From Bacteroidota bacterium (GTDB lineage: Bacteria > Bacteroidota > Bacteroidia > B-17B0 > Aurantibacillaceae), in the NCBI GenBank assembly GCA_003153315.1, contig PLYA01000079.1, forward strand, positions 18,884 through 58,898: a stretch of DNA of 40,015 nucleotides. Direction: 5' to 3'. Position 1 is the stretch's first letter. Each line of letters begins with the position of its first letter. The translations under genes were made by a program, and so were the position numbers. Under the pieces are notes generated by a model. The model was not told the DNA's origin. It made no database searches and was given only the letters and a program-made list of their open reading frames with translations. This document shows positions 1 through 8,631 of the stretch, one piece after another.

Positions 1-383
1 GCGCCACCCATGCCTTTTACCATCTTCCCGGGTATTTTCCAATTAGCAATATCACCATGTTCGCTTACTTCCATTGCACCCAAAATAGTAAGATTAACTT
101 TTTGTGCGCGTATCATTCCAAAACTCATGGCACTATCAAATATGCTGGCACCTTTGAGTAAGGTAACGGTTTGCTTGCCAGCATTAATTAAATCAGCATC
201 TTCTTCGCCCTCGAAAGGAAAGGGGCCCATTCCTAAAATACCGTTTTCGCTTTGCATTTCTACGTTTAAACCCATTGGTATATAATTGGCAACTAAGGTA
301 GGGATACCTATGCCAAGGTTTACAAACATTCCGTCTTGTACTTCACGGGCAATACGTTTGGCAATTCCATTTTTATCAAGCAT
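1..383 (-). CDS. scoB: 3-oxoacid (succinyl-CoA:acetoacetate) CoA-transferase subunit B, N-terminal part
   Basis: This gene is cut by the window edge; about 127 residues from its start are present. The product is the B subunit of a two-subunit CoA transferase that moves CoA between succinyl-CoA and acetoacetate in ketone-body and short-chain acid use. The translation starts [15 protein letters not shown] and contains the family signatures [36 protein letters not shown] and [11 protein letters not shown], which follow the B-subunit order closely. The start is the ATG at 383. The A-subunit gene, usually just upstream, is not there; a 418-bp gap with a repeat array lies upstream instead, so scoA must be downstream outside the window or unlinked. 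The family assignment is secure; the exact acceptor acid is inferred. Confidence 0.93.
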   Translation of the reverse strand, partial: MLDKNGIAKRIAREVQDGMFVNLGIGIPTLVANYIPMGLNVEMQSENGILGMGPFPFEGEEDADLINAGKQTVTLLKGASIFDSAMSFGMIRAQKVNLTILGAMEVSEHGDIANWKIPGKMVKGMGG

Positions 384-540
384 GGTAAAATGATTAAAAT
401 TATATGCGGTAAAAATAACAAAGCTTATGGCTTTTTTAAAAATTTAATTTTGGGCTGTATGTTGTTTTCATCTCCTTAAATCTACAAATAATCTTAATAA
501 GGGGCGGGAGTTAAACATTGCCATTTTTAATTAGATATTA

Positions 541-795
541 TTGCTCACAAATTTTTTATTAAATAGCATAACAATCTTATTAGTGCTCGGCTTTATGTTA
601 GAGCCATGCGGCTTTAAGTCAGAGCCGCATGGCCTAAAATTCCGGCCGCGAGACCTTAAATTAGAAACACGCAGCTTTTATATAGTGCCTCGCGGCCTTA
701 GCTCAGAATTATACGGCCTTACATTAAGGCCGTGCGGCTTCGCCTACAAAACGTATTCAGGTTTTGTTTGGCAGCACTATCTTAAAGAAGATTAA
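541..795 (+). CDS. Possible 84-residue heptad-repeat ORF (doubtful)
   Basis: This open frame starts at a TTG and crosses repeat array 1. An ATG at 595 is an alternative start. The first 20 residues from the TTG are hydrophobic (LLTNFLLNSITILLVLGF), then come degenerate heptads such as EPCGFKS, EPHGLKF and VPRGLSS. Because 21 is divisible by three, a repeat without stops in one frame stays open by itself, so the open frame is weak evidence for a protein. There is no recognisable ribosome site or promoter. It is antisense to the flanking genes. It is listed because array 2 carries an ORF with the same heptad pattern. It may well be untranslated. Confidence 0.2.
   Translation: MLTNFLLNSITILLVLGFMLEPCGFKSEPHGLKFRPRDLKLETRSFYIVPRGLSSELYGLTLRPCGFAYKTYSGFVWQHYLKED
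601..747 (+). repeat. Tandem 21-bp repeat array 1, seven degenerate units
   Basis: Seven units of exactly 21 bp start at 601, 622, 643, 664, 685, 706 and 727. Each has a 10-bp core of arm, four bases and arm, followed by an 11-bp spacer rich in CTTAA. The left arm is GCC in five units and the right arm GGC in five. The central four bases are ATGC, GCAT, GCGA, ACGC, TCGC, ATAC and GTGC, purine-pyrimidine alternating in five of seven. Read on the plus strand the array keeps one open frame with the heptad pattern P-x-G-[LF]-K. It matches array 2 (11209-11418) in period and layout but has G:C instead of A:T at the outer arm position. Confidence 0.85.
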
Positions 796-801
796 CTTAG
801 A

Positions 802-2289
802 TTAAAACCTCATACGCATAAAGCCCATGCTGAGTGATATGTTGGGGCCGTGTTGGGTAAAGAAAGTAATTACATCGCGCGAGGCTATGCCGGCTTCGTA
901 AGCACCACCCTTTCCTATAAACATTATACCTATAGGTATCTGGTTGCCATAGTTGCCCCCATGCACAAAACCTGCCTGAAATTTGAACCACTTAACGGGC
1001 ATTAAATCTCCACCCAAACTTATAACCGGGTTTTGTATGCTGCCGGGTACACTGTTGCTGGTAACGGGCATAACAAAATCTACACCTACTTCGGCTATCT
1101 TGCCTAGTAGTATACTTGCCCCTGCACGCAACATGCCGGGCAGTTGAGTGGTTATGTTTTGTGCAGGTTTTAGGTTAATTAAGCTGCCCACACCCGAGCC
1201 AAACATATTGCTAAGCTGCGAAATGATGTTATAGTTTTGCAAACCTGCATTGGTGGTTTTAACTATAAAAGTGTCTTTCATAGTGTATGTATTTCCTTTC
1301 CATATAATAGACCCCACATTATTAAGAGCAACTCCTATTTTAAGTTTCTTTTTGATGATGGTGTTTAAACCGAAATCGAAACCATAGCCATTACCAACTG
1401 TTTTGGGCAGGCCGCCCGATTGTGTAACCTGATTTGCCTCGGCAGCAGCAGCGCCGTAGTTAATGCCAAAAGCAGGACTTACAGAACTATAACCACTTAG
1501 CTGGTTGTTGTTTGATTGCACATCGATAAGTGCCAAGCCTTGAACGTACTTTATACCAATACCTCCGTATAAAGCAAAAATGCTATCGCTGCCAATTATT
1601 TTTCGTCCGTAAGAGAAGTTGTATTCGCGAGTCCATGTCAATTTCATTTCAGAGCCATTCAACACTTTTGAAAGCAATTGAGGTGCATTGCTGTAACCCT
1701 GTGTTACCATCTTGGCACTATCCGGACTAAGGTTGGGATGGTTGCCAATATTTTGCGTAGTGCCTGCCGAGGTAACAATGGTAAGCGAATCGAAGATACT
1801 GGATGTTTTTCCTAAGAAAAAAAGATTGGCTGCGTTTGAACCAAACTGGGTATAAAGTTGCATGTGGTCATTTATACGAAAAGCAAAGCCACCTGCTTTT
1901 TTGGTAGTAAGCGCGGCACCAAAAACACTGGCGTCAATATTCATGGTAGTGCCTGCCTGCGTAAAACTGCTTGCCGCATTTACTTTATCCTGATAGGAAA
2001 GATTTTTACTGTTGCCTTGTATAACACTAAAAATAGTATTTCTTAATTGGTCTTTGCTAAGTGCATCTGATGAAACAGAAACTCCAAACTCTGCAAAGCC
2101 CATGGTAAATTTTTTGCCCTCATACTTTGATGCCCAACCAAGGTTAGCCGGGTTTATGCCAAGGGCTTCATAATCGGTAGCAAAGGTGGTAGCGCAACCA
2201 CGACCCGCATTGGTAAAAGAACTGTTTTCTGATTGCGAAAAGCTGAACAAAGCGCTTAAAACAAAAGCAATCGTATAATAGTTTTTCAT
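802..2289 (-). CDS. DUF5723-type outer-membrane beta-barrel protein
   Basis: A 495-residue exported protein. A signal peptide covers about residues 1-20 (MKNYYTIAFVLSALFSFSQS). After it comes the segment FATDYEALGINPANLGWAS, whose EALGINPANLG motif marks the DUF5723 family of FadL/PorV-like barrels in Bacteroidota. The rest alternates polar and hydrophobic residues as expected of beta strands, with long Asn/Ser/Gly-rich loops, and the chain ends in a phenylalanine (GFMRMRF) typical of outer-membrane barrels. The likely place is the outer membrane; substrate and role are unknown. It diverges from pdxJ across a 63-bp gap. The ATG at 2289 is the only start that keeps the signal peptide. Confidence 0.8.
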   Translation of the reverse strand: MKNYYTIAFVLSALFSFSQSENSSFTNAGRGCATTFATDYEALGINPANLGWASKYEGKKFTMGFAEFGVSVSSDALSKDQLRNTIFSVIQGNSKNLSYQDKVNAASSFTQAGTTMNIDASVFGAALTTKKAGGFAFRINDHMQLYTQFGSNAANLFFLGKTSSIFDSLTIVTSAGTTQNIGNHPNLSPDSAKMVTQGYSNAPQLLSKVLNGSEMKLTWTREYNFSYGRKIIGSDSIFALYGGIGIKYVQGLALIDVQSNNNQLSGYSSVSPAFGINYGAAAAEANQVTQSGGLPKTVGNGYGFDFGLNTIIKKKLKIGVALNNVGSIIWKGNTYTMKDTFIVKTTNAGLQNYNIISQLSNMFGSGVGSLINLKPAQNITTQLPGMLRAGASILLGKIAEVGVDFVMPVTSNSVPGSIQNPVISLGGDLMPVKWFKFQAGFVHGGNYGNQIPIGIMFIGKGGAYEAGIASRDVITFFTQHGPNISLSMGFMRMRF

Positions 2290-2339
2290 ATAATATTTTA
2301 TGAGGGAAAATTAATAAAAAAAATTAAATCACTTTTAAA

Positions 2340-2347
2340 TACCTTTG
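2340..2347 (+). promoter_or_regulatory. TAnnTTTG -7 element for pdxJ
   Basis: TACCTTTG matches the Bacteroidota -7 consensus and ends only 5 bases before the pdxJ ATG at 2353. I see no TTG -33 box at the expected distance. If the element is used, the transcript begins at or within a few bases of the start codon. Confidence 0.5.
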
Positions 2348-2352
2348 CAGGG

Positions 2353-3069
2353 ATGACTAAGCTGAGTGTAAACATTAATAAAATAGCCACCCTGCGCAAC
2401 TCTCGTGGAGGTAATACCCCCAACTTAATTCAAATAGCTAAAGATTGTGAGCGTTTTGGAGCACAGGGTATAACCGTGCATCCACGGCCTGATGAAAGAC
2501 ATATACGTTATGCAGATGTACATGAATTAAAAAAGGTTGTAACTACTGAATTTAATATAGAAGGCAACCCACACGAACAAAAGTTTGTTGATTTGATTTT
2601 AGCCGTAAAGCCCACACAGGTAACCTTAGTGCCAGATTCAGATGGACAATTAACATCCGACCATGGATGGGATACGGTGAAACATAAAGCATATCTTAAA
2701 GAAACTATTGCTGTATTTAAATCACATGGCATACGAACTTCTGTTTTTGTAGATGCTGATTTAAAGATGGTTGAAGGAGCCAAAGAGATTGGCACTGATA
2801 GGATAGAGTTTTATACAGAATCTTACGCAAAGGATTATTCTATCAATAAAGAAAAAGCTATCAAACCTTTTGCAGAGGCGGCAAAACTAGCTGCGCAACT
2901 TAACATTGGGCTAAACGCAGGGCATGATTTGAGTTTGAATAACCTTAAATTCTTTAAAGAGTATGTGCCAAACCTGCTTGAAGTATCTATCGGGCATGCA
3001 CTAATATCTGATGCTTTATACTTTGGTTTAGAGAATACCATTATGATGTATAGGAGGCAATTGCAGTAA
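2353..3069 (+). CDS. pdxJ: Pyridoxine 5'-phosphate synthase
   Basis: A 238-residue cytoplasmic enzyme of the DXP-dependent vitamin B6 route. It condenses 1-deoxyxylulose 5-phosphate with 3-amino-2-oxopropyl phosphate to give pyridoxine 5'-phosphate. The length is usual for PdxJ, a TIM barrel. Signatures seen: LSVNINKIATLRNSRGG at the N terminus (phosphate and substrate loop), GITVHPRPDERHIRYADV, VTLVPD, ADLKMVEGAKEIGTDRIEFYTE, GLNAGHDLSLNNL and VSIGHALISDALYFGL. The ATG at 2353 fits the family N terminus. It is convergent with yciO, with only five bases between the stop codons. Confidence 0.96.
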   Translation: MTKLSVNINKIATLRNSRGGNTPNLIQIAKDCERFGAQGITVHPRPDERHIRYADVHELKKVVTTEFNIEGNPHEQKFVDLILAVKPTQVTLVPDSDGQLTSDHGWDTVKHKAYLKETIAVFKSHGIRTSVFVDADLKMVEGAKEIGTDRIEFYTESYAKDYSINKEKAIKPFAEAAKLAAQLNIGLNAGHDLSLNNLKFFKEYVPNLLEVSIGHALISDALYFGLENTIMMYRRQLQ

Positions 3070-3074
3070 AAATC

Positions 3075-3701
3075 CTAATTCATCACATCTAAACTTCCTA
3101 AGCCTTCACGAATAACAACGGGTTCTTCTTCGGTACAATCTATAATGGTAGTAGTATAAATATTACCGAAACCTCCGTCTATGATAGCATCTGCAATATC
3201 TTGATACTGGTTATAAATCATATCAGGGTCGGTAAAGTAATCGGTTATCTCATCATCCTCATTATGCAAAGAGGTTGATACCAAAGGCTCTCCCAGTTGA
3301 TTAATAATCTCTCTGCAAATGTTATTATCAGGCACACGAATACCGATTGTCTTTTTGTTCTGTTTTAAAAACATTCTTGGAATGTTATTAGCAGCCTGTA
3401 AAATAAAGGTATAAGGCCCGGGCAATGCTTTCTTCATTAAACGGAAAGTATTATTAGGCAAAGGTTTTGCGTACTCACTAAGTTGACTTAAATCGGCACA
3501 AACTAAGGAAAGATTAATTTTTTCGGGAGTAGTTCTTTTTATCCGGCAAATCTTTTCAATTGCCTTAGGACTATTAGAGCTGCACCCCATAGCATAAACA
3601 GAATCTGTTGGATAGATTATAACCCCATCGTTCTTTAGAATACTTACAGCTTGTAAAACAGTTTCGATAACTATTTTATCGGGGTTAATTCTCAACAACA
3701 T
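3075..3701 (-). CDS. yciO: YciO/TsaC/YrdC-family protein (YciO type)
   Basis: A 208-residue YrdC-fold protein. The family includes L-threonylcarbamoyladenylate synthases, which make the precursor of the tRNA t6A modification; YciO members are close relatives whose cellular role is less settled. Motifs run in YciO order: GVIIYPTDSVYAMGC, KAIEKICRIKR, NLSLVCADLSQLSEYA, FRLMKKALPGPYTFIL, KKTIGIRVPDN, LGEPLVSTSLH and PVVIREGLG. It lacks the long C-terminal domain of Sua5. Its start lies 3 bp after the dnaB stop, so the two are almost certainly co-transcribed. Automatic annotation would probably call it a threonylcarbamoyl-AMP synthase, but the local pattern is closer to YciO. Confidence 0.88.
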   Translation of the reverse strand: MLLRINPDKIVIETVLQAVSILKNDGVIIYPTDSVYAMGCSSNSPKAIEKICRIKRTTPEKINLSLVCADLSQLSEYAKPLPNNTFRLMKKALPGPYTFILQAANNIPRMFLKQNKKTIGIRVPDNNICREIINQLGEPLVSTSLHNEDDEITDYFTDPDMIYNQYQDIADAIIDGGFGNIYTTTIIDCTEEEPVVIREGLGSLDVMN

Positions 3702-3704
3702 ATT

Positions 3705-5276
3705 CTAAAAAGGATCCTCAATATCGTGATTAGGATTTTCCTTTATAATATCACTGCTATCATCAGCTTTATCCCACCCTTTAGATTGAACTGTTTTTGT
3801 TCCTTCCAAAAACTCACTATTAGGTTCCAATGGAGTTGTTTGATTATACATGTCCCTAGCACCTTCCACATAATCAACATCAGCAAACTTGGCAAACTGG
3901 CCAACAAACTTAACACGCGGTTGTGCAATAGAACCATGACGGTTTTTGGCAATGTATATCTCTGCCATGCCACGCGATGGTTCGTTGTCTTCAAAAACAT
4001 CCAAGCCATAATATTCAGGACGGTATATAAAAGCAACCATATCAGCATCCTGTTCAATAGCACCCGACTCACGTAAATCGGATAACTGAGGGCGTTTGCT
4101 ACCTGTGGCACGTTTCTCTACATCACGACTAAGCTGTGATAAAGCTATAATAGGCACATCCAATTCTTTTGCCAAACCTTTTAATGAACGAGATATATAA
4201 CTTATCTCCTGCTCACGATTGCCACCGCTTCTGCCGGTATCCCCACCCGCAGTCATTAATTGTAAATAATCAATAATGATCATCTGAATATCGCTATTCT
4301 CTTTTAAACGACGGGCTTTTGCACGCAATTCAAAAATAGAAAGCGCAGGCGTATCATCAATAAATAAAGGGGCAGAGGCTAGTTTCTTAATACGCTCGTT
4401 TAGTTGTACAAATTCATCATCGCGCAATTGTCCTTTTCGAATTTTATCTTGTTCTAATTCTGCTTCGGCAGATATTAAACGATTAACCAATTGCAAAGAA
4501 GACATCTCAAGTGAGAAGAAGACAACCGGTTTATTAAACTCTACTGCCGCATTGCGAGCTAACGTAAGTACCAAGGCTGTTTTACCCATAGCAGGACGAG
4601 CGGCAATAATAACCAAATCTGATTTTTGCCAACCGCCTGTAATTCGGTCTAAGCTTGTAAAGCCACTGGGCACACCTGTTACACCGCTTGTTTGCTGAGA
4701 GGCTTCTTCAATTTGTGTAATAGCTTTAGCAAGTAGTTTACTAATGCTATCCTGCTGTTTACGCACGTTAGTATCAACCAATTGGAAAATGCTTTCTGTA
4801 GCTTTATCTAATAAATCAAAAACATCCGTGCTGTCTTCATACGAACGATTAATAATATCTGTGCTGATACGAATCAAATCTCGTTGTAAGTATTTTTGAA
4901 GAATGATACGTGAGTGATGTTCTGCATTGGCAGATGATGCCACTCGATTTGTGAGTTGAGAAATATAGTAAGCACCTCCAGCAATATCAAGCTCGCCGTT
5001 CTTTCTAAGCTGAGCCGTTACAGTTAATAAATCAACCGGTTCGGAATTATTGAATAAATCAATAATAGCGCGGTATATACTTTGGTGGGCAGGTTTATAA
5101 AAAGCTTCGGGTTTTAATATATCAATTACGTTACTTAAGGCTTCCTTTTCAAGCATCATGGCGCCCAACACAGCTTCTTCAAGGTCGGTGGCCTGAGGCT
5201 GCAATTTGCCATCTAAAGTTGGTGGCAGGTAGTTTTGCAGTTTTAATTTCGGTTTATTTGTACTGATTGTATTCAT
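3705..5276 (-). CDS. dnaB: Replicative DNA helicase DnaB
   Basis: A 523-residue hexameric helicase that unwinds DNA 5' to 3' at the replication fork. The N-terminal helical domain spans about residues 25-130 (DLEEAVLGAMMLEKEALSNV...). The RecA-like ATPase follows from about residue 200, with Walker A ARPAMGKT at 226-233, the sensor segment FFSLEMSS, a Walker B region IIIDYLQLM, and the arginine region QEISYISRSLKGLAKELDVPI with SQLSRDVEKR. LSDLRESGAIEQDAD and YIAKNRHG are also DnaB signatures. The C-terminal tail is acidic. No intein interrupts the ATPase. It is the first gene of a two-gene unit with yciO. The start ATG lies just after a CTCTTTTGC stretch that only weakly resembles the promoter element. 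Confidence 0.97.
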   Translation of the reverse strand: MNTISTNKPKLKLQNYLPPTLDGKLQPQATDLEEAVLGAMMLEKEALSNVIDILKPEAFYKPAHQSIYRAIIDLFNNSEPVDLLTVTAQLRKNGELDIAGGAYYISQLTNRVASSANAEHHSRIILQKYLQRDLIRISTDIINRSYEDSTDVFDLLDKATESIFQLVDTNVRKQQDSISKLLAKAITQIEEASQQTSGVTGVPSGFTSLDRITGGWQKSDLVIIAARPAMGKTALVLTLARNAAVEFNKPVVFFSLEMSSLQLVNRLISAEAELEQDKIRKGQLRDDEFVQLNERIKKLASAPLFIDDTPALSIFELRAKARRLKENSDIQMIIIDYLQLMTAGGDTGRSGGNREQEISYISRSLKGLAKELDVPIIALSQLSRDVEKRATGSKRPQLSDLRESGAIEQDADMVAFIYRPEYYGLDVFEDNEPSRGMAEIYIAKNRHGSIAQPRVKFVGQFAKFADVDYVEGARDMYNQTTPLEPNSEFLEGTKTVQSKGWDKADDSSDIIKENPNHDIEDPF

Positions 5277-5407
5277 AGGGGGTGCAAAAGAGCATCATTG
5301 TTTTCAATCGTCAAAATACAAAAAATATTTCATGTTTTTTAAACAAGTTATGAAACCCTTACAAATGCCATTTTTTTACTAATTTCGGGAAAAATCAGCC
5401 AAAACAG

Positions 5408-6739
5408 ATGAATTTAGTTTTTAAAAACGCTCTCTTATTGTTCATATTTTTTTTGATAAGCTGCAAAAAGGATAAAAAGGATACACAGCCTCCAATTATA
5501 TCATTTAATATACCTGTCAGTGGGCAAACCTATAAGATGTTTGATACAATTCCTGTAAATGCACATATTAGTGATAACGAACATATCTCATCAGTAAGTA
5601 TAACACTTACAGACATAAACCACGTTCCGCAACAAAGTAGTATTAACGCTTCAATACCTTCTGCGAATTTTATTCTGACAATGAATTATATTCTAAACCA
5701 ATTTCATTTGTCAAGCGGCAATTATTATCTTCAAATTGCAGCTGATGATGGTTTTAATACTACGGTGGCATACCAATCTATTTATATAATAGAATCGCCC
5801 ACCCTACTATGGGGTTATTGCGCAGTATTTAAAAGCAATAATAAATTGATTTCGTATTATGATACAGTTAGAAATAATCTGTTTTCATTTCCCGCATTAA
5901 GTCAACCTTTTAATGGTATGAAGTATGGGGGATATAACGAACAATTGTATATAAACGGCAACACCACGCAAGATTTTCAGGCATATACTATGCAGAATAG
6001 ATCGGGTTCACCAAATTATATCGAAAATGCTTCTACCAGTCAGCAGAATTATACTTCTATTTATACGGATGGGTATAAACCTTATGTTGGGTTTTATAAC
6101 AGTGATATTTACTCGTATCAAAATACAGGCTCTACCAGCACATCTTATCGGTTGAATGACAATAATTTTTACTCTTATTGTTTTGCCACAAGTAGTAATT
6201 ATGGTGTAGCAGCTTTTAAAAGCAAAAATACTTCTGTTAGTAATAAACTGGTTGCTTTTTATGGCAATAGTGGGGCAGTTTTTCAAAGCGCACTTTTAGC
6301 ATCGCCAAACTGCACTATAGCTAATGTAGTAGCCATGTTTGAAAAAGCGCAGGATACAGTATATGTATTAGGCAATGATGCAAGTAATAATGCTACCGCA
6401 TATTTGTTTTATCCGCCAAGTATTGGTTTTATGCCAATAAGCGGTATGCCATCAGGTAAAATGCTATCAGCGGTCAAAGTAAATAATAACAGTATCATTT
6501 TTTCAACAGCAACCGGTGTTTATGCTTGTAATGGATTAATAGTAAACCCTGTATCGTTATTATCTAACGGAGCACAAAAGCTATACTATCAACCAAAATT
6601 AAATATGCTTACTGTGGCAACCAGTACCACTATATGTACTTATACGGTTGGATCTACTGCACTATCATCAATACCACGTTGGACTTTACCTTTTGCCGCC
6701 GATAGCCTTATTGATTTTGAAGTGATAACAAATAAATAA
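5408..6739 (+). CDS. Lipoprotein of unknown function with N-terminal Ig-like segment
   Basis: A 443-residue exported lipoprotein. The signal peptide ends in a lipobox FLISC with the lipidated Cys at residue 19, followed by KKDKKD. Residues about 28-130 (PPIISFNIPVSGQTYKMFDTIPVNAHISDNEHISSVSI...YYLQIAADDGFN) look like a bacterial Ig-like domain of the kind found in Bacteroidota surface lipoproteins. The remaining 300 residues are Ser/Asn/Tyr-rich, with repeated short strands that could form a propeller-like sheet. I do not recognise a catalytic motif. Upstream is dnaB in the opposite direction; downstream, 26 bp away, is a TPR gene on the same strand, so they may share a transcript. Confidence 0.75.
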   Translation: MNLVFKNALLLFIFFLISCKKDKKDTQPPIISFNIPVSGQTYKMFDTIPVNAHISDNEHISSVSITLTDINHVPQQSSINASIPSANFILTMNYILNQFHLSSGNYYLQIAADDGFNTTVAYQSIYIIESPTLLWGYCAVFKSNNKLISYYDTVRNNLFSFPALSQPFNGMKYGGYNEQLYINGNTTQDFQAYTMQNRSGSPNYIENASTSQQNYTSIYTDGYKPYVGFYNSDIYSYQNTGSTSTSYRLNDNNFYSYCFATSSNYGVAAFKSKNTSVSNKLVAFYGNSGAVFQSALLASPNCTIANVVAMFEKAQDTVYVLGNDASNNATAYLFYPPSIGFMPISGMPSGKMLSAVKVNNNSIIFSTATGVYACNGLIVNPVSLLSNGAQKLYYQPKLNMLTVATSTTICTYTVGSTALSSIPRWTLPFAADSLIDFEVITNK

Positions 6740-6765
6740 TAAATTTACATCGTTAAAAAACCACT

Positions 6766-7815
6766 ATGAAGAAAACCTTATTTGTAATAGCATTATTTGT
6801 ACTAGTAAAAATTAGTGCACAAACAGCTGACTTTAAGAAGAATTACGAGGATGGTAACATGCTCTTTAAAGCTAAAAGTTATAGTAAAGCCATTTTGTCT
6901 TATGATAAAGCTATCGCTATAGTGCAAACGGATGCTGATAATGTTCTTAAAACGAAAACGCCGTTAAGTGATGATAAAAAATATATTTCCGATGCTTATG
7001 CAAGGCGTGCATCTTGTTATTACAATACAGGCAACTATGGTGCCATGAAAACTGATGCTGAGAAAGTATTGGTTTTAGATCCTAATAATGCAGATGGATT
7101 AGCACTTATGGCATACACAAAATATAAAGGAGGAGATAAAAAAGGAGGTTGTTCTATAGCAAGGGAACAAATAGGCAAAGGAAGTGAGGTTGCTAAAAAA
7201 GTTTTTGAAGATTGTTTTTGTTGGAGTGAAGGGATTGCTCTTTATAAAGAGGGTACCACACAAGCCAATTTAAAAAGATATGATACTGCATTGGTAAAAT
7301 TAAATAAGGCTTTGGCTATACTTCCTGATTCCGGCTCTATCTATGCGGAACGAGCCAAAGTATATTTGGGAAAAAATGAGCCCGAAAAAGCATTAGCAGA
7401 TTTATATGCTGCCATTGCAAAAAAAACGAACAACTACAAAGTTTATTATTTACGTGCAGAGGTATATATAAAGACTGATAAATTAGATTCTGCGTTTGAA
7501 GATTTAAATAAATGTCTTGAACTTAAAAAGGATTATTATGATGGATATATGTTGCGAGCAGAAGTAGATGAAAAACAAGAAAAATGGAACAATGCTATTT
7601 TTGATTATAATCAATTGATAAAAATACGCCCCGATTTTGGAATGAATTATTACAAAATAGCTTTAATAAAACATAATAATTTAAATGACCTATTGGGCGC
7701 TTGCGATATGTTTAAGGCTGCTGCAGATCGTGGAGTGGAGGAAGCAAAAGAGATGGCAGCTAATTGCGCCAATCCAAAGTACATGAAAAAGAATCTGCAA
7801 AAAGCAGAAAAATAA
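6766..7815 (+). CDS. Exported TPR-repeat protein
   Basis: A 349-residue protein with a signal peptide (MKKTLFVIALFVLVKISAQT) and several tetratricopeptide repeats. Clear TPR units include YEDGNMLFKAKSYSKAILSYDKAIAI near the N terminus, a unit around YARRASCYYNTGNYGAMKTDAEKVLVLDPNN, and then YKEGTTQANLKRYDTALVKLNKALAILPDSG, IYAERAKVYLGKNEPEKALADLYAAI, YYLRAEVYIKTDKLDSAFEDLNKCLEL and YMLRAEVDEKQEKWNNAIFDYNQLIKIRPD. Such proteins act as scaffolds in the periplasm; no partner can be deduced. The tail is Lys-rich. The stop lies 9 bp before rsmE, which suggests an operon. Confidence 0.85.
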   Translation: MKKTLFVIALFVLVKISAQTADFKKNYEDGNMLFKAKSYSKAILSYDKAIAIVQTDADNVLKTKTPLSDDKKYISDAYARRASCYYNTGNYGAMKTDAEKVLVLDPNNADGLALMAYTKYKGGDKKGGCSIAREQIGKGSEVAKKVFEDCFCWSEGIALYKEGTTQANLKRYDTALVKLNKALAILPDSGSIYAERAKVYLGKNEPEKALADLYAAIAKKTNNYKVYYLRAEVYIKTDKLDSAFEDLNKCLELKKDYYDGYMLRAEVDEKQEKWNNAIFDYNQLIKIRPDFGMNYYKIALIKHNNLNDLLGACDMFKAAADRGVEEAKEMAANCANPKYMKKNLQKAEK

Positions 7816-7824
7816 TCAGCTTTC

Positions 7825-8529
7825 ATGCAGATTTTCTTTGCTTCTATCTTTAAAGAGAACATCATTCTTTTATCGGCTGAAGAATCTAAACATTGCATAC
7901 GGGTTCTACGGCATAAAAGCGGAGACATCATTCATGTTATAGACGGCAAAGGAAATCTATTTGAAGCAGAAATTACAGAGGGTAATCCGCAAGGATGTAT
8001 TTTAAAAATTATAAGTAAAAAGCAAATCGCTTCTCCTAAAAAGTACTATTTGCATGTTGCCATTTCTCCCACAAAAAATGCAGACAGAATTGAATGGATG
8101 CTTGAAAAATGTACAGAACTTGGGGTTGACGAGTTCTCTTTTATCATATGTAAACGAACTGAAAAAACAGGGGTTAAAACAGACAGGTTAAAAAAAATAG
8201 CTGAGAGTGCTGTGAAGCAATCTATTCAAACAATACTACCCGTAATTAATGAAGCCATATCTTTTAAAGATTTTATGGCAAAACATAAAGACACTTCTTC
8301 AAAATATATTGCACATTGTCTGGAAGAAAATAAAACCGAATTAAAAACTATTTTACAAAACCTCAATAATCTTATACTTATTGGTCCCGAAGGAGATTTT
8401 ACAGAAGAAGAAATTACATTGGCTGTTGAAAACAAATTTCAGCCTTTATCTTTAGGCAATAGTCGTTTGCGTACTGAAACAGCGGGTTTGTATGTTGCGG
8501 CAGCTTATAAAAGTCATTATGGCATATGA
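7825..8529 (+). CDS. rsmE: 16S rRNA (uracil-1498-N3)-methyltransferase
   Basis: A 234-residue SPOUT-class methyltransferase that methylates N3 of U1498 in 16S rRNA using S-adenosylmethionine. The N-terminal PUA-like part (residues about 1-70) has HCIRVLRHKSGDIIHVIDGKGNLFEAEI. The knot domain has ISPTKNADRIEWMLEKCTELGVDEF, AVKQSIQTILPVI, LIGPEGDFTEEEI and the C-terminal LSLGNSRLRTETAGLYVAAA, the SAM-binding trefoil-knot signatures. Length is typical. It probably shares a transcript with the TPR gene 9 bp upstream. Confidence 0.95.
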   Translation: MQIFFASIFKENIILLSAEESKHCIRVLRHKSGDIIHVIDGKGNLFEAEITEGNPQGCILKIISKKQIASPKKYYLHVAISPTKNADRIEWMLEKCTELGVDEFSFIICKRTEKTGVKTDRLKKIAESAVKQSIQTILPVINEAISFKDFMAKHKDTSSKYIAHCLEENKTELKTILQNLNNLILIGPEGDFTEEEITLAVENKFQPLSLGNSRLRTETAGLYVAAAYKSHYGI

Positions 8530-8612
8530 TTTAGGTATTTGACCAATTTCTTAATTTATGTTAAGCTTTGCTAATTAGTACTTTTTAATGCTGTTTTAAG
8601 GTAAAGCCTTTT

Positions 8613-8620
8613 TACTTTTG
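8613..8620 (+). promoter_or_regulatory. TAnnTTTG -7 element for dabA
   Basis: TACTTTTG ends 11 bases before the dabA ATG at 8632, giving a predicted leader of only a few bases. It would drive the dabA, repeat ORF, dabB, sulP unit. No convincing -33 TTG is seen. Confidence 0.5.
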
Positions 8621-8631
8621 CCATCCAATAA

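Larger units (their letters stand above)
384..801. other. 418-bp intergenic region carrying repeat array 1
   Basis: This gap lies between the 3' end of the DUF5723 gene and the start of scoB, both read leftwards. It holds the seven-unit 21-bp repeat described separately (601-747) and no gene I can support firmly. The stretch from 384 to 540 is AT-rich, without a clear hairpin or TAnnTTTG promoter element on the minus strand. Confidence 0.6.

Noticed and set aside
436..471. An 11-residue minus-strand leader peptide with an AAGGAG site before scoB
   Set aside because: The frame is too short to support, the phylum rarely uses such ribosome sites, and there is no attenuator-like structure nearby.
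601..747. Repeat array 1 as a CRISPR array
   Set aside because: Units are 21 bp in total with no room for spacers, the repeats are degenerate, and no cas gene is present.
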